Shown here: positions 16,143 to 24,796 of the stretch, piece after piece
Position numbering within the stretch: the first letter of the stretch is position 1
How the letters are laid out: each line of letters opens with the position of its first letter
From: CAZCFB01 sp964511535
Lineage (GTDB): Bacteria; Myxococcota_A; Polyangia; GCA-2747355; CAZCFB01
Assembly (NCBI GenBank): GCA_964511535.1
Contig: CAZEFW010000071.1
Location: forward strand, 1 to 43,619
Direction: 5' to 3'
Length of the DNA: 43,619 bases
The notes under the pieces: generated by a model
The model's input: the letters and a program-made list of their open reading frames with translations, nothing else
Told to the model about the DNA's origin: nothing
Database searches by the model: none
Translations under genes and position numbers: made by a program

Positions 16143-17111
16143 ATGGACCCGAGGACGAGACGAGATTTCATCGCCGGTTCGGCGGCCGGGGCCGCGGCCC
16201 TGGCGCTGGGCGGGTGCGGCGGGTGGCGGCTGGAGGGTGAGGCGACCCTGCCGGCCACCGCGCCGCGGCGCGCGCCCTCCACCCTGAGCCAGATCAAGGG
16301 CAGCGGCATCCAGGGCGACCCCGGCCCGGCCCTGGTCAAGCTGCTGGCGCCGCACGGCGGCATCGGCGCCTTCGTCAAGCATGGCCAGACCGTGTTGCTC
16401 AAGCCGAACATGGGCTTCGACAAGCCGGCGAGCCAGCGCGCCACCACCTCCGCCGCGGTCATCGCCGCCATGGCCCGGCTCTGCCTCGAGCAGGGCGCCG
16501 GCCGCGTGGTCATCGCAGACCACCAGGTCCCCACCGTGGACACCGCCGACGTGGTCAAGGCCATGGGGCTGACCCGCGCCCTGGCGGGCATCAAGGCGGA
16601 GTTGATGACCGTCGACGACGACAGCCCCTGGGTCGAGCGGCCCATCCCGGGCGGCAAGCGCGAGACCGCCGCCGAGTTCCTGAAGATCGCGCTGGAGGCG
16701 GACGTGCACATCGCCATGCCGGTGGCGAAGTCGCACGGCTCTGCCGGCTTCACCGGCACGCTCAAGGGCATGATGGGCCTGATCCGCAGCCGCATGGGCT
16801 TCCACCTCGGCGGCGACCTGCACCAGTCCATCGTGGACCTGAACCGCGTGCTCCGTGCCCACCTGGTGGTGATGGACGGGCTCACGGTGATGTCCACCGG
16901 CGGCCCGTCCGGGCCGGGCAAGCTGATCCGCGCGGACACCCTCGTGGCCGGAACCGATCCGGTGGCAGTGGACGCCGCCGCCGTGCGCCTGGCTCCGCTG
17001 TACGGCGAGGAGGTGGATCCCGGCCGCATCCGCCACCTGGCGCTGGCCGAGGCCCAGGGCATCGGCCGCATCGCCCTGCCCGCGGCAAAGGTTCACCAGC
17101 TCACGCTCTGA
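16143..17111 (+). CDS. DUF362 domain protein with Tat-like signal
   Basis: 322 residues from the ATG at 16143, with GGAGG nearby; an in-frame ATG at 16131 is possible. The N-terminus DPRTRRDFIAGSAAGAAAL is a twin-arginine signal followed by GGCGG, possibly a lipid-attachment Cys. The DUF362 domain fills the rest: VLLKPNMGFDKPAS, VVIADHQVPTVDTADV, MPVAKSHGSAGFTGTLKGMMG, DGLTVMSTGGPSGPG, VAGTDPVAVDAAAVRLA. DUF362 proteins are linked to iron-sulfur or redox cofactors, but no ferredoxin-type Cys cluster is present here. Tat export would mean it is folded, perhaps with a cofactor, before crossing the membrane. It is the second gene of the DUF6599 operon. Confidence 0.85.
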   Translation: MDPRTRRDFIAGSAAGAAALALGGCGGWRLEGEATLPATAPRRAPSTLSQIKGSGIQGDPGPALVKLLAPHGGIGAFVKHGQTVLLKPNMGFDKPASQRATTSAAVIAAMARLCLEQGAGRVVIADHQVPTVDTADVVKAMGLTRALAGIKAELMTVDDDSPWVERPIPGGKRETAAEFLKIALEADVHIAMPVAKSHGSAGFTGTLKGMMGLIRSRMGFHLGGDLHQSIVDLNRVLRAHLVVMDGLTVMSTGGPSGPGKLIRADTLVAGTDPVAVDAAAVRLAPLYGEEVDPGRIRHLALAEAQGIGRIALPAAKVHQLTL

Positions 17112-17120
17112 CGGCGCGCG

Positions 17121-17810
17121 CTATTTCTCGACGGTGAGCGTCACCTCGGGCCGCGGCAGGCCGAAGCCTTCATGGGCGAACATGGTGCTCATGCTGATCT
17201 TGTATTTTCCCGGCTTCAGCGGGCCGGCGCCGGCCATGGCGGGGCGCCCCGGTCCCGGGCCCGCGCCGTCACCCCAGGCCCACCGCTGCACCTTCCACTT
17301 CGCCTGGTGGACAGCCTCGCCGCCCGCCGACAGGCGGATACGCACCGGGTAGGGCGGCCCGGGCCGGGGCAGCAGCGCGCCCCTGGGCGCCTTGCCAGGC
17401 GGCGGGTAGACGCTGGCGCCGTCCTTCGCCTTGACCGACAGCCGCAGCATGGGACCGGCGTGGCCGACGAAGTACAGGTCCACCGGCTTGCGGGTCAGGT
17501 TCTTGAACGTCGCCTTCACCGTCACCTTCTGGCCGCTGCGCGCGGGATTCGGCGTGGCGGTCAACGTGAAGGAGACCGACTTCTTCAGGGAGCGGCGCTT
17601 CCCGGGATAAGCAGCCACGTCGCACTGGCCGAGCACCTGGGAGAGCTTGATCTTGTCGCCGCAGCAGGAGGCGTGGTTGGCCGACCGCGGCTTGCACGAC
17701 CAGCGCGGGCGGGCCTCCACCGCCGCGGCGTGTGAGAGCAACAGACAAACGGCGAGGCCGGCGCAGATCAGGGCCGACCTTCTCCTTGGCAGCGTCATGT
17801 TCTCAATCAT
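17121..17810 (-). CDS. Exported protein with an Ig-like fold, function unknown
   Basis: 229 residues, or 225 if the ATG at 17798 is used. Three arginines and a hydrophobic stretch form a signal peptide ending near AAVEAR. A Cys cluster follows (WSCKPRSANHASCCG, later QCD), then a beta-rich region with FTLTATPNPARSGQKVTVKATF and VDLYFVGHAGPMLRL, which looks like an Ig or BsuPI-type proteinase-inhibitor fold. The C-terminus keeps the same character (YKISMSTMFAHEGFG, EVTLTVEK). The family is not certain. It converges on the DUF362 gene with a 9-bp gap and follows the 17844 gene by 33 bp, so it may be the last gene of that operon. Confidence 0.65.
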   Translation of the reverse strand: MIENMTLPRRRSALICAGLAVCLLLSHAAAVEARPRWSCKPRSANHASCCGDKIKLSQVLGQCDVAAYPGKRRSLKKSVSFTLTATPNPARSGQKVTVKATFKNLTRKPVDLYFVGHAGPMLRLSVKAKDGASVYPPPGKAPRGALLPRPGPPYPVRIRLSAGGEAVHQAKWKVQRWAWGDGAGPGPGRPAMAGAGPLKPGKYKISMSTMFAHEGFGLPRPEVTLTVEK

Positions 17811-17843
17811 CCCCCACCCTGGCCGGCGCGTCCATGCGCCAGG

Positions 17844-19151
17844 TCAGGGCGCGAACTGGGACATGCCCACCGACGGCGCGCCGCTGACCTTGGGCAGCGA
17901 GTTGGCAGCCTCGGTGGCGTAGATGTACAGGCTCCCGTCCTGGGCCACGTACGCGCCCGCGGCGGCGTCGAAGCTGCCGTAGTCCCGGGGCGGCACCGCC
18001 TGCTGGCCAGGCTTGAGCCGCCGCTTTCCGACCTTGATCAGGCGCACGGAGTGGGCCGCGCCCGGCGCGCCAGGGGTCACCTTCAGCCGGTACAGGTCCG
18101 CCCAGTCCTGGCCCACCCCGGCGACGAAGTTGTTCCCCGTGGCCACCATGTAGAGCGCCCCCTTGGCGTCGGCGATGAGGTTGATCGACTGGTAGCGCCC
18201 CCACCATGAATCCACCCAGCCAGCCTTGCTGGCGCCGCTCAGTTTCCAGGCGCCGATCCGGCTGAACCCGGGGTCGGCCCCGAGGCGCCTGGCGCTGGAC
18301 CTGTAAAACAGCAAGGTCCTGGACCAGGCGTCGTTGACCACCACCAGCAGGTAGGTCCCGTCCTGCAGCCGCACCATGCCGGCGGCGCCGAGGTGTCTGT
18401 CAGTGGACTTGATCCGCAGCGCGTGACGAAACTTCGGCTTGGTCGGCGCCGCGAGGTCGTAGAACGCCACGTACCCGTCCAGCCCCGCGGAGGGGTTCTC
18501 GAACGGGACGGCCAGGGTGTCGCCCACCAGCTGCATGCCCCCGGCGTGGCGGTACTTGAGGTTGCTGAAGCCGCCTTGGGCTGCGGGCACCGCGCTGGAC
18601 ACCACCACCCGGTCGCGGGCGTCGGGCACGTCCTTGAACACACCGAGCAGGTTGGAGGCCCAGGCCAGCCCGGTCTTCGCCTGGGATCCGAGGTGGACCA
18701 CCACAAAATCCGGGCTCGCGGTGTCCTTGTTCGACCGCGACACCACCACATACGGCTTGCCGCAGCCGAGCCGCTGGATCCCCTGCCAGTGGTCGAAGCT
18801 GCCGGCGTGGGAGGTGGGCGCGGCGCCCAGGGAGAACCCCATGCGCAGGCCGTCGCTGGACAGCTTGTTCAAGGCGGCCAGCGGATCCTTGACCGGCGCG
18901 TTGGCCAGGGCGCTGCAGTGGCCCGAGGTCGTCTCCCCGCGCAGCTCGGTCCCCGACGTCGGGGTCTGATCAGGCCGGGGTTGCCCCATGTCGGCGCCCC
19001 GGTCTGGCCACGCCGCGTCGCGCGCCTGCCCGTCCGGGGCCCGAGGCCGCGCGTCCGCCCCGCCGCCCGCGCCGCCTTCGCTGCAGGCGGCGCCCCCAAC
19101 GGCCGCCGCCGCCATGCAGGCCAGGATCCACGCCGGCTGCCAGCGGCTCAC
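17844..19151 (-). CDS. Lipoprotein of unknown function, translationally coupled to B12 radical SAM gene
   Basis: 435 residues from a GTG at 19151. This start overlaps the TGA of the upstream gene (GTGA) and has GGGAGG 6 bases upstream; the longer open frame above it is a shadow. The signal ends at GGAAC (Cys23), followed by a Gly/Asp/Pro-rich linker, then about 370 residues of propeller-like sequence (GMVRLQDGTYLLVVVNDAW, GGMQLVGDTLAVPFEN, AKGALYMVATGNNF). No enzyme signature is seen. The overlap means it is made in step with the radical SAM enzyme. Whether it is a partner or a substrate is unknown. Confidence 0.75.
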   Translation of the reverse strand: MSRWQPAWILACMAAAAVGGAACSEGGAGGGADARPRAPDGQARDAAWPDRGADMGQPRPDQTPTSGTELRGETTSGHCSALANAPVKDPLAALNKLSSDGLRMGFSLGAAPTSHAGSFDHWQGIQRLGCGKPYVVVSRSNKDTASPDFVVVHLGSQAKTGLAWASNLLGVFKDVPDARDRVVVSSAVPAAQGGFSNLKYRHAGGMQLVGDTLAVPFENPSAGLDGYVAFYDLAAPTKPKFRHALRIKSTDRHLGAAGMVRLQDGTYLLVVVNDAWSRTLLFYRSSARRLGADPGFSRIGAWKLSGASKAGWVDSWWGRYQSINLIADAKGALYMVATGNNFVAGVGQDWADLYRLKVTPGAPGAAHSVRLIKVGKRRLKPGQQAVPPRDYGSFDAAAGAYVAQDGSLYIYATEAANSLPKVSGAPSVGMSQFAP

Positions 19152-20707
19152 CCCTCGCCTCCCGGATCCCCTGCGCGCCGGAGCGACTCCTCGCAGGCCA
19201 GCGTGAGCGCGAAGAACTCCTCGCTCGACAGATCCCCGTGAGGCCGGCGGTGGGGCAGCGAAAAGGAGCGGATGTCGTACTCCGCCCCCGGCGTGAGCTC
19301 CACGCCGAGCGCCGCAGGGACGAGCTGGCGCGCGAGCTGGAACCGCTGGGGGATGATGCCGCCCGGGGTGGGCCGCAGGCGCTGCACGTAATCCAGCGTG
19401 CGGCGGTACGCCGCGGCGCTCTGGCCCGGCAGGTTGAGGACGAACAGCTGGGTGCGGATCCCGGCCAGGGCGGCGCCAGCCAGGCAGACCTCCAGGTCCT
19501 CGAGGTGGACCCCCTTGTCCAGCCGGTCCAGCTCGGCCTGGGGGTAGCACTCCAGCCCGAACAGCAGCTCCTCGCAGCCCGACCTGCGCAGGCCGCTGAA
19601 GTAGCCCTGCTCCAGCGGCGCGTCGGCCCGGATCATGGCGGACCACGGCAGGCGGATCTGCGCGGCCACCAGCGCCTCGCTGATGGCCGCGAGGTGCCCG
19701 TGGGACGCCGCGTGGCAGGACAGATCCAGCTCCGTCGGGCCGTGTGCGCGCACCAGCTGCTGCACCTGCGCCGCCACCGTGGTGGGCGGCAGCTCTCTGT
19801 GGCGCGTGCCAGGGAAGACATGGCTGCAGAACCGGCAGCGCCCCCAGTAGCAGCCCCGGTTGATCAACACTGGCAGCCGCGGGCCGGGGCCCGCCGCGGC
19901 CCCGAGGCCGTCAAAGCAGGGGGTGGGCCAGAGATCCAGCTCCGGCTCGGCCGGCGACGCGCTGTCCACGATCTCGCCGCCCACTACCCGGCGCATGCCC
20001 GGGACCGCCTCCAGCGCACCGTCCCCCCCGAGCGCGGCCAGCAGGCGCTCGAAGGGCCGCTCTCCCTCGGACCGGAGGATGTAATCCGTGTAGCGGAACA
20101 GCAGCTCGAAGCCGCGGAAGTGATCCGTGGTGGCCGTGCACCAGGGCCCGCCCCAGATGATCGGCTTGCCCGGGGCCAGGTCCCGGATCCGCTTGCCCAG
20201 CAGCAGCGCCGGGGTCACCTGGTGCGGCGAGACAATGGACAGCCCCACCGCCTCCGCCTCGTGGAGCATGCGGTCGGGCAGGTGCCGCTCGAAGAACCGC
20301 TCCATCAAGGGATCGCCCTGGTCTGCTGCGTCGGCCAGCCGGCGGATGTCGTTGTGAAATCCGCCGGGCCCCACCAGCCGGTTGTAGGTGGCCATGAAGG
20401 CGAGGTAGACCACGGCCCGCTCGTTGACCTGCCCGGAGGTGACGATGCCCGGCTCGGCCAGGTCCTCCCTCGACACAACCTGCAGCAGCCCGCCCCGCCG
20501 CAGGCGCTGCGCGCGCCGCTGGATCCGTTCCCTCACCGCGGGCAGGGCGGCCTCGCTGTGGATGAAGTCCCGGGTGAAGCGCGCGTTGAGGTCCCGCTGG
20601 ATCACGGAGTGCCCCGCTGCCCGGACATGCGCGGTGAGCTGCGCCAGGCCGAGCTCGGGGAACTGGAAGTAGAAGTCGAGGGGTGGGAAGAGGAGCAGGA
20701 GGTCCAG
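19148..20707 (-). CDS. B12-binding radical SAM protein, probable CTG start
   Basis: 519 residues if it starts at the CTG at 20707. The first ordinary start, GTG at 20605, would remove 34 residues including LLLLFPPLDFYFQFPELGLA, a segment typical of the N-terminal B12-binding domain of this class. No ATG, GTG or TTG lies in frame between the upstream in-frame stop and 20605, so CTG (or a sequencing error) is the best guess. A region with IIWGGP fits the B12 domain. The radical SAM cluster motif is RGCYWGRCRFC at about 285-294, with Cx4CxxC spacing as in some B12-type methylases or ring-forming enzymes. It lies 4 bp after the TULIP gene and overlaps the next lipoprotein gene by 4 bp. The substrate is unknown. 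Confidence 0.8.
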   Translation of the reverse strand: MDLLLLFPPLDFYFQFPELGLAQLTAHVRAAGHSVIQRDLNARFTRDFIHSEAALPAVRERIQRRAQRLRRGGLLQVVSREDLAEPGIVTSGQVNERAVVYLAFMATYNRLVGPGGFHNDIRRLADAADQGDPLMERFFERHLPDRMLHEAEAVGLSIVSPHQVTPALLLGKRIRDLAPGKPIIWGGPWCTATTDHFRGFELLFRYTDYILRSEGERPFERLLAALGGDGALEAVPGMRRVVGGEIVDSASPAEPELDLWPTPCFDGLGAAAGPGPRLPVLINRGCYWGRCRFCSHVFPGTRHRELPPTTVAAQVQQLVRAHGPTELDLSCHAASHGHLAAISEALVAAQIRLPWSAMIRADAPLEQGYFSGLRRSGCEELLFGLECYPQAELDRLDKGVHLEDLEVCLAGAALAGIRTQLFVLNLPGQSAAAYRRTLDYVQRLRPTPGGIIPQRFQLARQLVPAALGVELTPGAEYDIRSFSLPHRRPHGDLSSEEFFALTLACEESLRRAGDPGGEG

Positions 20708-20711
20708 GGCG

Positions 20712-22631
20712 CTACCCCAGCTCGCCGCTGAACACCAGGTAGCCGTTCTGCTGCGACAGCTTGCCGCTCTTGATCTTCAGCGTGGTCCCCTTGGGGATCC
20801 CGTAAGATCCGCCCAGGGAAGACAGGTCGATGGCCGGCAGCGGGAAGCTCTGCACGATGTTGGGCCCGAGCTGGGGCAGCAGCGCCTTGACCATGTCGCG
20901 GATCAGCACCACGAACAGCTTGCCCAGGGTGGTGCCGCCGCCCGTGACCACCAGGTTGGCGATCTCCACCTCGTAGGCGCCGAGGGTGGTGGAGACGGTG
21001 AGCTTGAGCACGTTGCTCGACGAGAGCGAGACGGCCCCGGTGGTGGTGGCGCTGACATAGACGTCGGCCTTGATGGTGCCCGGGTTGCCCAGGGCGTCCT
21101 TGACGCTGGCGTTCACCTTGAGCTTCAGGTCGCCCACCTGCAGCTCGAAGTCGCTCTGCCCCTTGCCCGGCTTCAACACCGGCGGCAGCAGCGCGTCCAG
21201 CTCCAGCTTGAGCGAGTTGATGGTGAACGGCAGGGGCACGCTGCCCGACTTGAGCGCGTCGCTGATGAGCTTGGAGACGTCCTGCTTGAGCGCGCCGGCG
21301 AGCCAGGTGGCGTTGACCACCTGGTTCAGGGTGTCGTGCCGCATGGCCACGAGCATGGCGGTGCTGCCCTTGCCCGGCGCGGTAAAGGTGCCGTTGGTGG
21401 CGATGGTGCCCAGCTTGCCGCTGGCGATGCCCTTGGTCGCGTACACCGCGGTGTTCAGCCCCAGGCTGCCGCCGTCCGGGTCGAACAGGATGGTGTCCAG
21501 GTCGGTGTAGATGGACAGGGACTTGCTCCCGAGCAGGGCGGGCAGCTGAAACGACTGCGCGAACTTGAACCCGGTGACGAAGCTCTTGACCGGCCCGGGG
21601 ATCGCCTGCTTCACCTCGTTCTCCATCAGCTTCAGGATCGAGTTCTTGAACAGCGACGAGATGCCGCTGGTGATGGCCGACGTGATGGAGCCGATGATGC
21701 CGCTGCCGATCTCCACCTTCAGGCTGGAGTAGTTCATGTCCAGCCGGGGCACGCTCACCTGCACAGTCCCGCCGCTCTTCTTGGAGATGTTGATGTCACC
21801 GCTCATGGAGAGGTTGCTGATCTTCACCTTGCCCGACACCGTGACCCCGGCCTTGGCCTTCACCGGCAGCTCCAGGTAGCTGGTCTTGCCGGTGACCCGG
21901 AGCCCGCCGTTGCGGGTGGTGAGGTTCACCGAGAACGGGTTGATCTTGAACTTGCCGTTCTTGGTCACGCTGTAGCTGATGGTGGGGCCCCACGGCGGCA
22001 CCTTGTACTTGCCGCTCACCAGGGTGCTCGGGATCAGCTTGTCGAAGTCGAGGTTGTTGATCACCTTGACCAGGATGGAAGCCAGGTCGTTGAGGGTGGA
22101 GCGATCGCCGTCGTCGATGGCCTTCTGGTACAGCCGCGCCAGCAGCCCCCGGGGCAACTTCACCGCCGCCCCGGTGCCCGTGTTGGGCCAGTACTTGGAG
22201 GACCAGTGATAGGCCTGCACCTTGCGGTCCGCGGTGCCGCTCTTGTCCACGCACTCGGCGGTGATGATGTTCAGCCCCCACTTGCTGGTCACCGGCAGCG
22301 AGAAGTCGCCGCCCGGCATGGTCTGCACCTTCTTGCCGTTGACCTTGACCGAGCCGAGGTTCGAAAGCGGGCCCAGCACCTTGCCCTTGATGGTGACGGC
22401 CGCGGAGCCGCCGAGCATGGCCGCGCGGGGCGGGTGGTTGATCTTGCAGCGGATCGGGTTGACCCCCCGGTCGCCCATGGGCGGGACGTACAGGTCGCCG
22501 CCCGTGGAGCTGCCGCGGTCGGTGGCGGCGCCTCCATCGGGGTTGTCGGTCACGCTGTGGGTGCCCGCGCAGCCGGGGGCGAAGGCGGCGAGCAGGACGA
22601 GGACGGCCAGTGGTGCGATGCATTGCTTCAT
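20712..22631 (-). CDS. Lipoprotein with Ig-like and BPI/TULIP-like lipid-binding domains
   Basis: 639 residues from the ATG at 22631. The signal ends at APGC (Cys21), then a short Asp/Gly linker. An Ig-like or glucodextranase-type domain lies at about 60-125 (AVTIKGKVLG, VKVNGKKVQTMPGGDFSLPV). The rest resembles a tandem TULIP (BPI/LBP) fold: long beta strands, amphipathic segments such as ILKLMENEVKQAIPGPVKSF, and the RHDTLNQVVNATWLAGAL block that matches the second BPI domain start. TULIP proteins hold lipids in a hydrophobic groove, so it may bind or transport lipid at the outer membrane. It leads the operon with the B12 radical SAM gene. The fold call is from sequence pattern only. Confidence 0.75.
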   Translation of the reverse strand: MKQCIAPLAVLVLLAAFAPGCAGTHSVTDNPDGGAATDRGSSTGGDLYVPPMGDRGVNPIRCKINHPPRAAMLGGSAAVTIKGKVLGPLSNLGSVKVNGKKVQTMPGGDFSLPVTSKWGLNIITAECVDKSGTADRKVQAYHWSSKYWPNTGTGAAVKLPRGLLARLYQKAIDDGDRSTLNDLASILVKVINNLDFDKLIPSTLVSGKYKVPPWGPTISYSVTKNGKFKINPFSVNLTTRNGGLRVTGKTSYLELPVKAKAGVTVSGKVKISNLSMSGDINISKKSGGTVQVSVPRLDMNYSSLKVEIGSGIIGSITSAITSGISSLFKNSILKLMENEVKQAIPGPVKSFVTGFKFAQSFQLPALLGSKSLSIYTDLDTILFDPDGGSLGLNTAVYATKGIASGKLGTIATNGTFTAPGKGSTAMLVAMRHDTLNQVVNATWLAGALKQDVSKLISDALKSGSVPLPFTINSLKLELDALLPPVLKPGKGQSDFELQVGDLKLKVNASVKDALGNPGTIKADVYVSATTTGAVSLSSSNVLKLTVSTTLGAYEVEIANLVVTGGGTTLGKLFVVLIRDMVKALLPQLGPNIVQSFPLPAIDLSSLGGSYGIPKGTTLKIKSGKLSQQNGYLVFSGELG

Positions 22632-22775
22632 CTGTCCATGGTCATCCGGTGCCGCGGGGTCCGTCAATATCCGTCCCCACCACTGGGCCGGAAGCCATGC
22701 CTCCTGGCCCCTTGCGCGCCGCGGCCGGGGATCGTACAGAAGGGCCACGCCAACCTGACCCCCGGGGAAGCCCAC

Positions 22776-23327
22776 ATGCAGATGACCGCCCACTCGCCCA
22801 CCGCCACCGCGACGCAACCCCTGGAGCAGCTCCTGCATCAATTTGATGCCCTGCAGCCGATCCCGAGCGCAGAGATGCACGGGCTGTGGCGGGGCCAGGA
22901 GCTCTGCTGGGGGCACCCCATGGAGGGCATGCTCCAGGGCCTCGGGTGGTACGGAAAGATCTTCCTGGATGACGACCGGGTGCACCCGCTGCTGTTCTTC
23001 AACGGCGCCAGGTCGGGCCTCTTCTCGGTGCACCCGGGCAGGGTCCCGGTGGGCCTCGCCCTGCCCGGGCACCCGCTGCTCGGGGCGCTGCTGCGGCTGC
23101 TGCGGCCGTTCATCTCCACCAGCAAGCCCACCGCGCGGCTGCGGCAGGTGGAGCACCGCGGGGTGGTCAGCGCCGCCATGGTCTACGACCACCTGCCGAT
23201 CATCGATCACTTCCGCCGCCTGGACGACCAGAGCATCATGGGCCTGATGGACCGCAGGGGAGATACGCAGCCCTACCTGTTCACCCTGACGCGGGACGAC
23301 GAGAGCGAGCTCGCGCTGCCCTGGTGA
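22776..23327 (+). CDS. GXWXG/DUF4334 protein
   Basis: 183 residues from the ATG at 22776. The N-terminal GXWXG motif reads MHGLWRGQELCWGHP, and the DUF4334 part contains MVYDHLPIIDHFRRLDDQ, MGLMDRRGD and PYLFTLTRDD. No signal peptide is present, so it should be cytoplasmic. The family has no firm biochemical role; it occurs near lipid and isoprenoid genes in several lineages. It diverges from the TULIP operon. The 1992-bp frame starting at 21336 is mostly antisense shadow, and only this end is real. Confidence 0.85.
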   Translation: MQMTAHSPTATATQPLEQLLHQFDALQPIPSAEMHGLWRGQELCWGHPMEGMLQGLGWYGKIFLDDDRVHPLLFFNGARSGLFSVHPGRVPVGLALPGHPLLGALLRLLRPFISTSKPTARLRQVEHRGVVSAAMVYDHLPIIDHFRRLDDQSIMGLMDRRGDTQPYLFTLTRDDESELALPW

Positions 23328-23418
23328 AGTGGGGCCGGCGTCCGGGATGAAAAATGCCATGACTGGCCCCCCCCCGGGAGCCTATCGTGGAGGTCCCAAC
23401 ACCAGAGGAGACTCCTGC

Positions 23419-24786
23419 ATGGCGCGCCACCTGCTCACCGCCGGATTGTTGTCCCTGATAGTTTGCCTCGCCGCGGCCTGTAATTATGAGCTCGCCGCTG
23501 GCGAACCTGACGCTGGCACCGCCGACGCGGCGGCCACGGACGGCGGCGGTCCTGGCAAGGACGGCAAGGCCGTGACGGACACCAAGGCAACGGGCCAGGA
23601 CAGCAAGGTCCCGGGCCCGGACCAGAAGGCGGCGAAGCCGGACCAGAAGCTGCCCAAGCCCGACCTGAAGGCCACCCCGGACAAGAGCCCGCCCAAGCTG
23701 GACAAGGGGCCGCCCCCCAACCCGCGCTGGACCCTGGTGGGCGGCGCCGTGCCCAGCGGGAGCGACTCCTCCGTCACGGTGCTGGCCAACGGCGATGTGC
23801 TGGTGGCCGGCGGCGAGAAGAGCGGCGGCGGCGGCGGCACGACCTACTTCAAGGCCGCCTACCGGTTCGTCGCCAAGACGAGCACCTTCGTCGCGGCGGG
23901 CAACATGATGAGCACCCGATCGAACCACACCGGCACCTTGCTCGCCGACGGCCGGGTGCTGGTCTGCGGCGGCAGGACCGCCAAGACATACCTCAACAAG
24001 TGCGAGCTGTTCGACCCGAAGAAGCCCCCCGCCTCGGCCTGGAGCGCCGCCGCCTCCCTGCCCGCCTCCCGCTGGGACCACGCGGCGGTTCGCCTGGCCA
24101 ACGGCGCCGTCCTGCTGAGCGGCGGCTTCGGCTACAGCGACTCGATGCCGTCGCTGACGCTGTACATGCCCAAGACGGGCTCCTGGGTCACCCCGGCGGC
24201 CCAGCTCAAGCAGAAGCGACGCAACCACACCACGACCCTGCTGCCCGGCGGAGATGTGCTGGTGGCCGGCGGCCTGACAGGCACCAGCTTCGGCAACTAC
24301 AAGTCGCTGCGGTCCATGGAGATCTACGACCCGAAGGCGGGCACGGTGAAGCTGCTCAAGACGCTGATGACCGAGGCCCGCAACGCCCACACCGCCACCC
24401 TGCTCAAGAGCGGGGTGGTCATGATCACCGGCGGCATCTGCTGGTCCGGCTGCACCAAGAAGGCGATGAACGACCTGTACGACCCGAAGACCCAGACCGT
24501 CACGTCGGTGGCTCACCCGGGCGGCGTCCTTCCCGCCGGACATGTCGCGGGCCTGATCAAGGATGGCCGGCTGCTGGTGGCGGGCAACAACGCGGCGAGC
24601 GTGGCCAAGGCGGTCCACGCCTATGACCCGGTCAAGAAGACCTGGGCCACGCTGCCCTCCATGAAGTTCCCGCGGGTCGTCCCCGAAGGCGCGGGCCTGC
24701 CCGACGGCAGGGTCCTGATCGTGGGCGGCGTCAAGAGCACCTCCCCGTACCAGTACAACACCACCGCCGAGATCTTCTCGCTCTGA
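23419..24786 (+). CDS. Kelch-like beta-propeller lipoprotein
   Basis: 455 residues from the ATG at 23419; AGAGGAG lies 8 bases upstream. The lipobox CLAAAC ends at Cys21. A linker of about 70 residues, rich in Asp, Pro and Lys (KPDQKLPKPDLK), is followed by a propeller with Kelch-type repeats: VLANGDVLVAGGEKSGG, LLADGRVLVCGGR, LLPGGDVLVAGGLTG, LLKSGVVMITGG, LIKDGRLLVAGN, LPDGRVLIVGGV. Six repeats fit a Kelch or galactose-oxidase-like fold; no copper-site signature is obvious. It is probably surface-exposed. The paraoxonase gene follows after 10 bp, so they are likely cotranscribed. Confidence 0.88.
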   Translation: MARHLLTAGLLSLIVCLAAACNYELAAGEPDAGTADAAATDGGGPGKDGKAVTDTKATGQDSKVPGPDQKAAKPDQKLPKPDLKATPDKSPPKLDKGPPPNPRWTLVGGAVPSGSDSSVTVLANGDVLVAGGEKSGGGGGTTYFKAAYRFVAKTSTFVAAGNMMSTRSNHTGTLLADGRVLVCGGRTAKTYLNKCELFDPKKPPASAWSAAASLPASRWDHAAVRLANGAVLLSGGFGYSDSMPSLTLYMPKTGSWVTPAAQLKQKRRNHTTTLLPGGDVLVAGGLTGTSFGNYKSLRSMEIYDPKAGTVKLLKTLMTEARNAHTATLLKSGVVMITGGICWSGCTKKAMNDLYDPKTQTVTSVAHPGGVLPAGHVAGLIKDGRLLVAGNNAASVAKAVHAYDPVKKTWATLPSMKFPRVVPEGAGLPDGRVLIVGGVKSTSPYQYNTTAEIFSL

Positions 24787-24796
24787 CGGCCCCGCC

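Noticed and set aside
21336..22775. Plus-strand frame running into the DUF4334 gene
   Set aside because: Only the part from 22776 matches the family; the rest is antisense to the TULIP gene.
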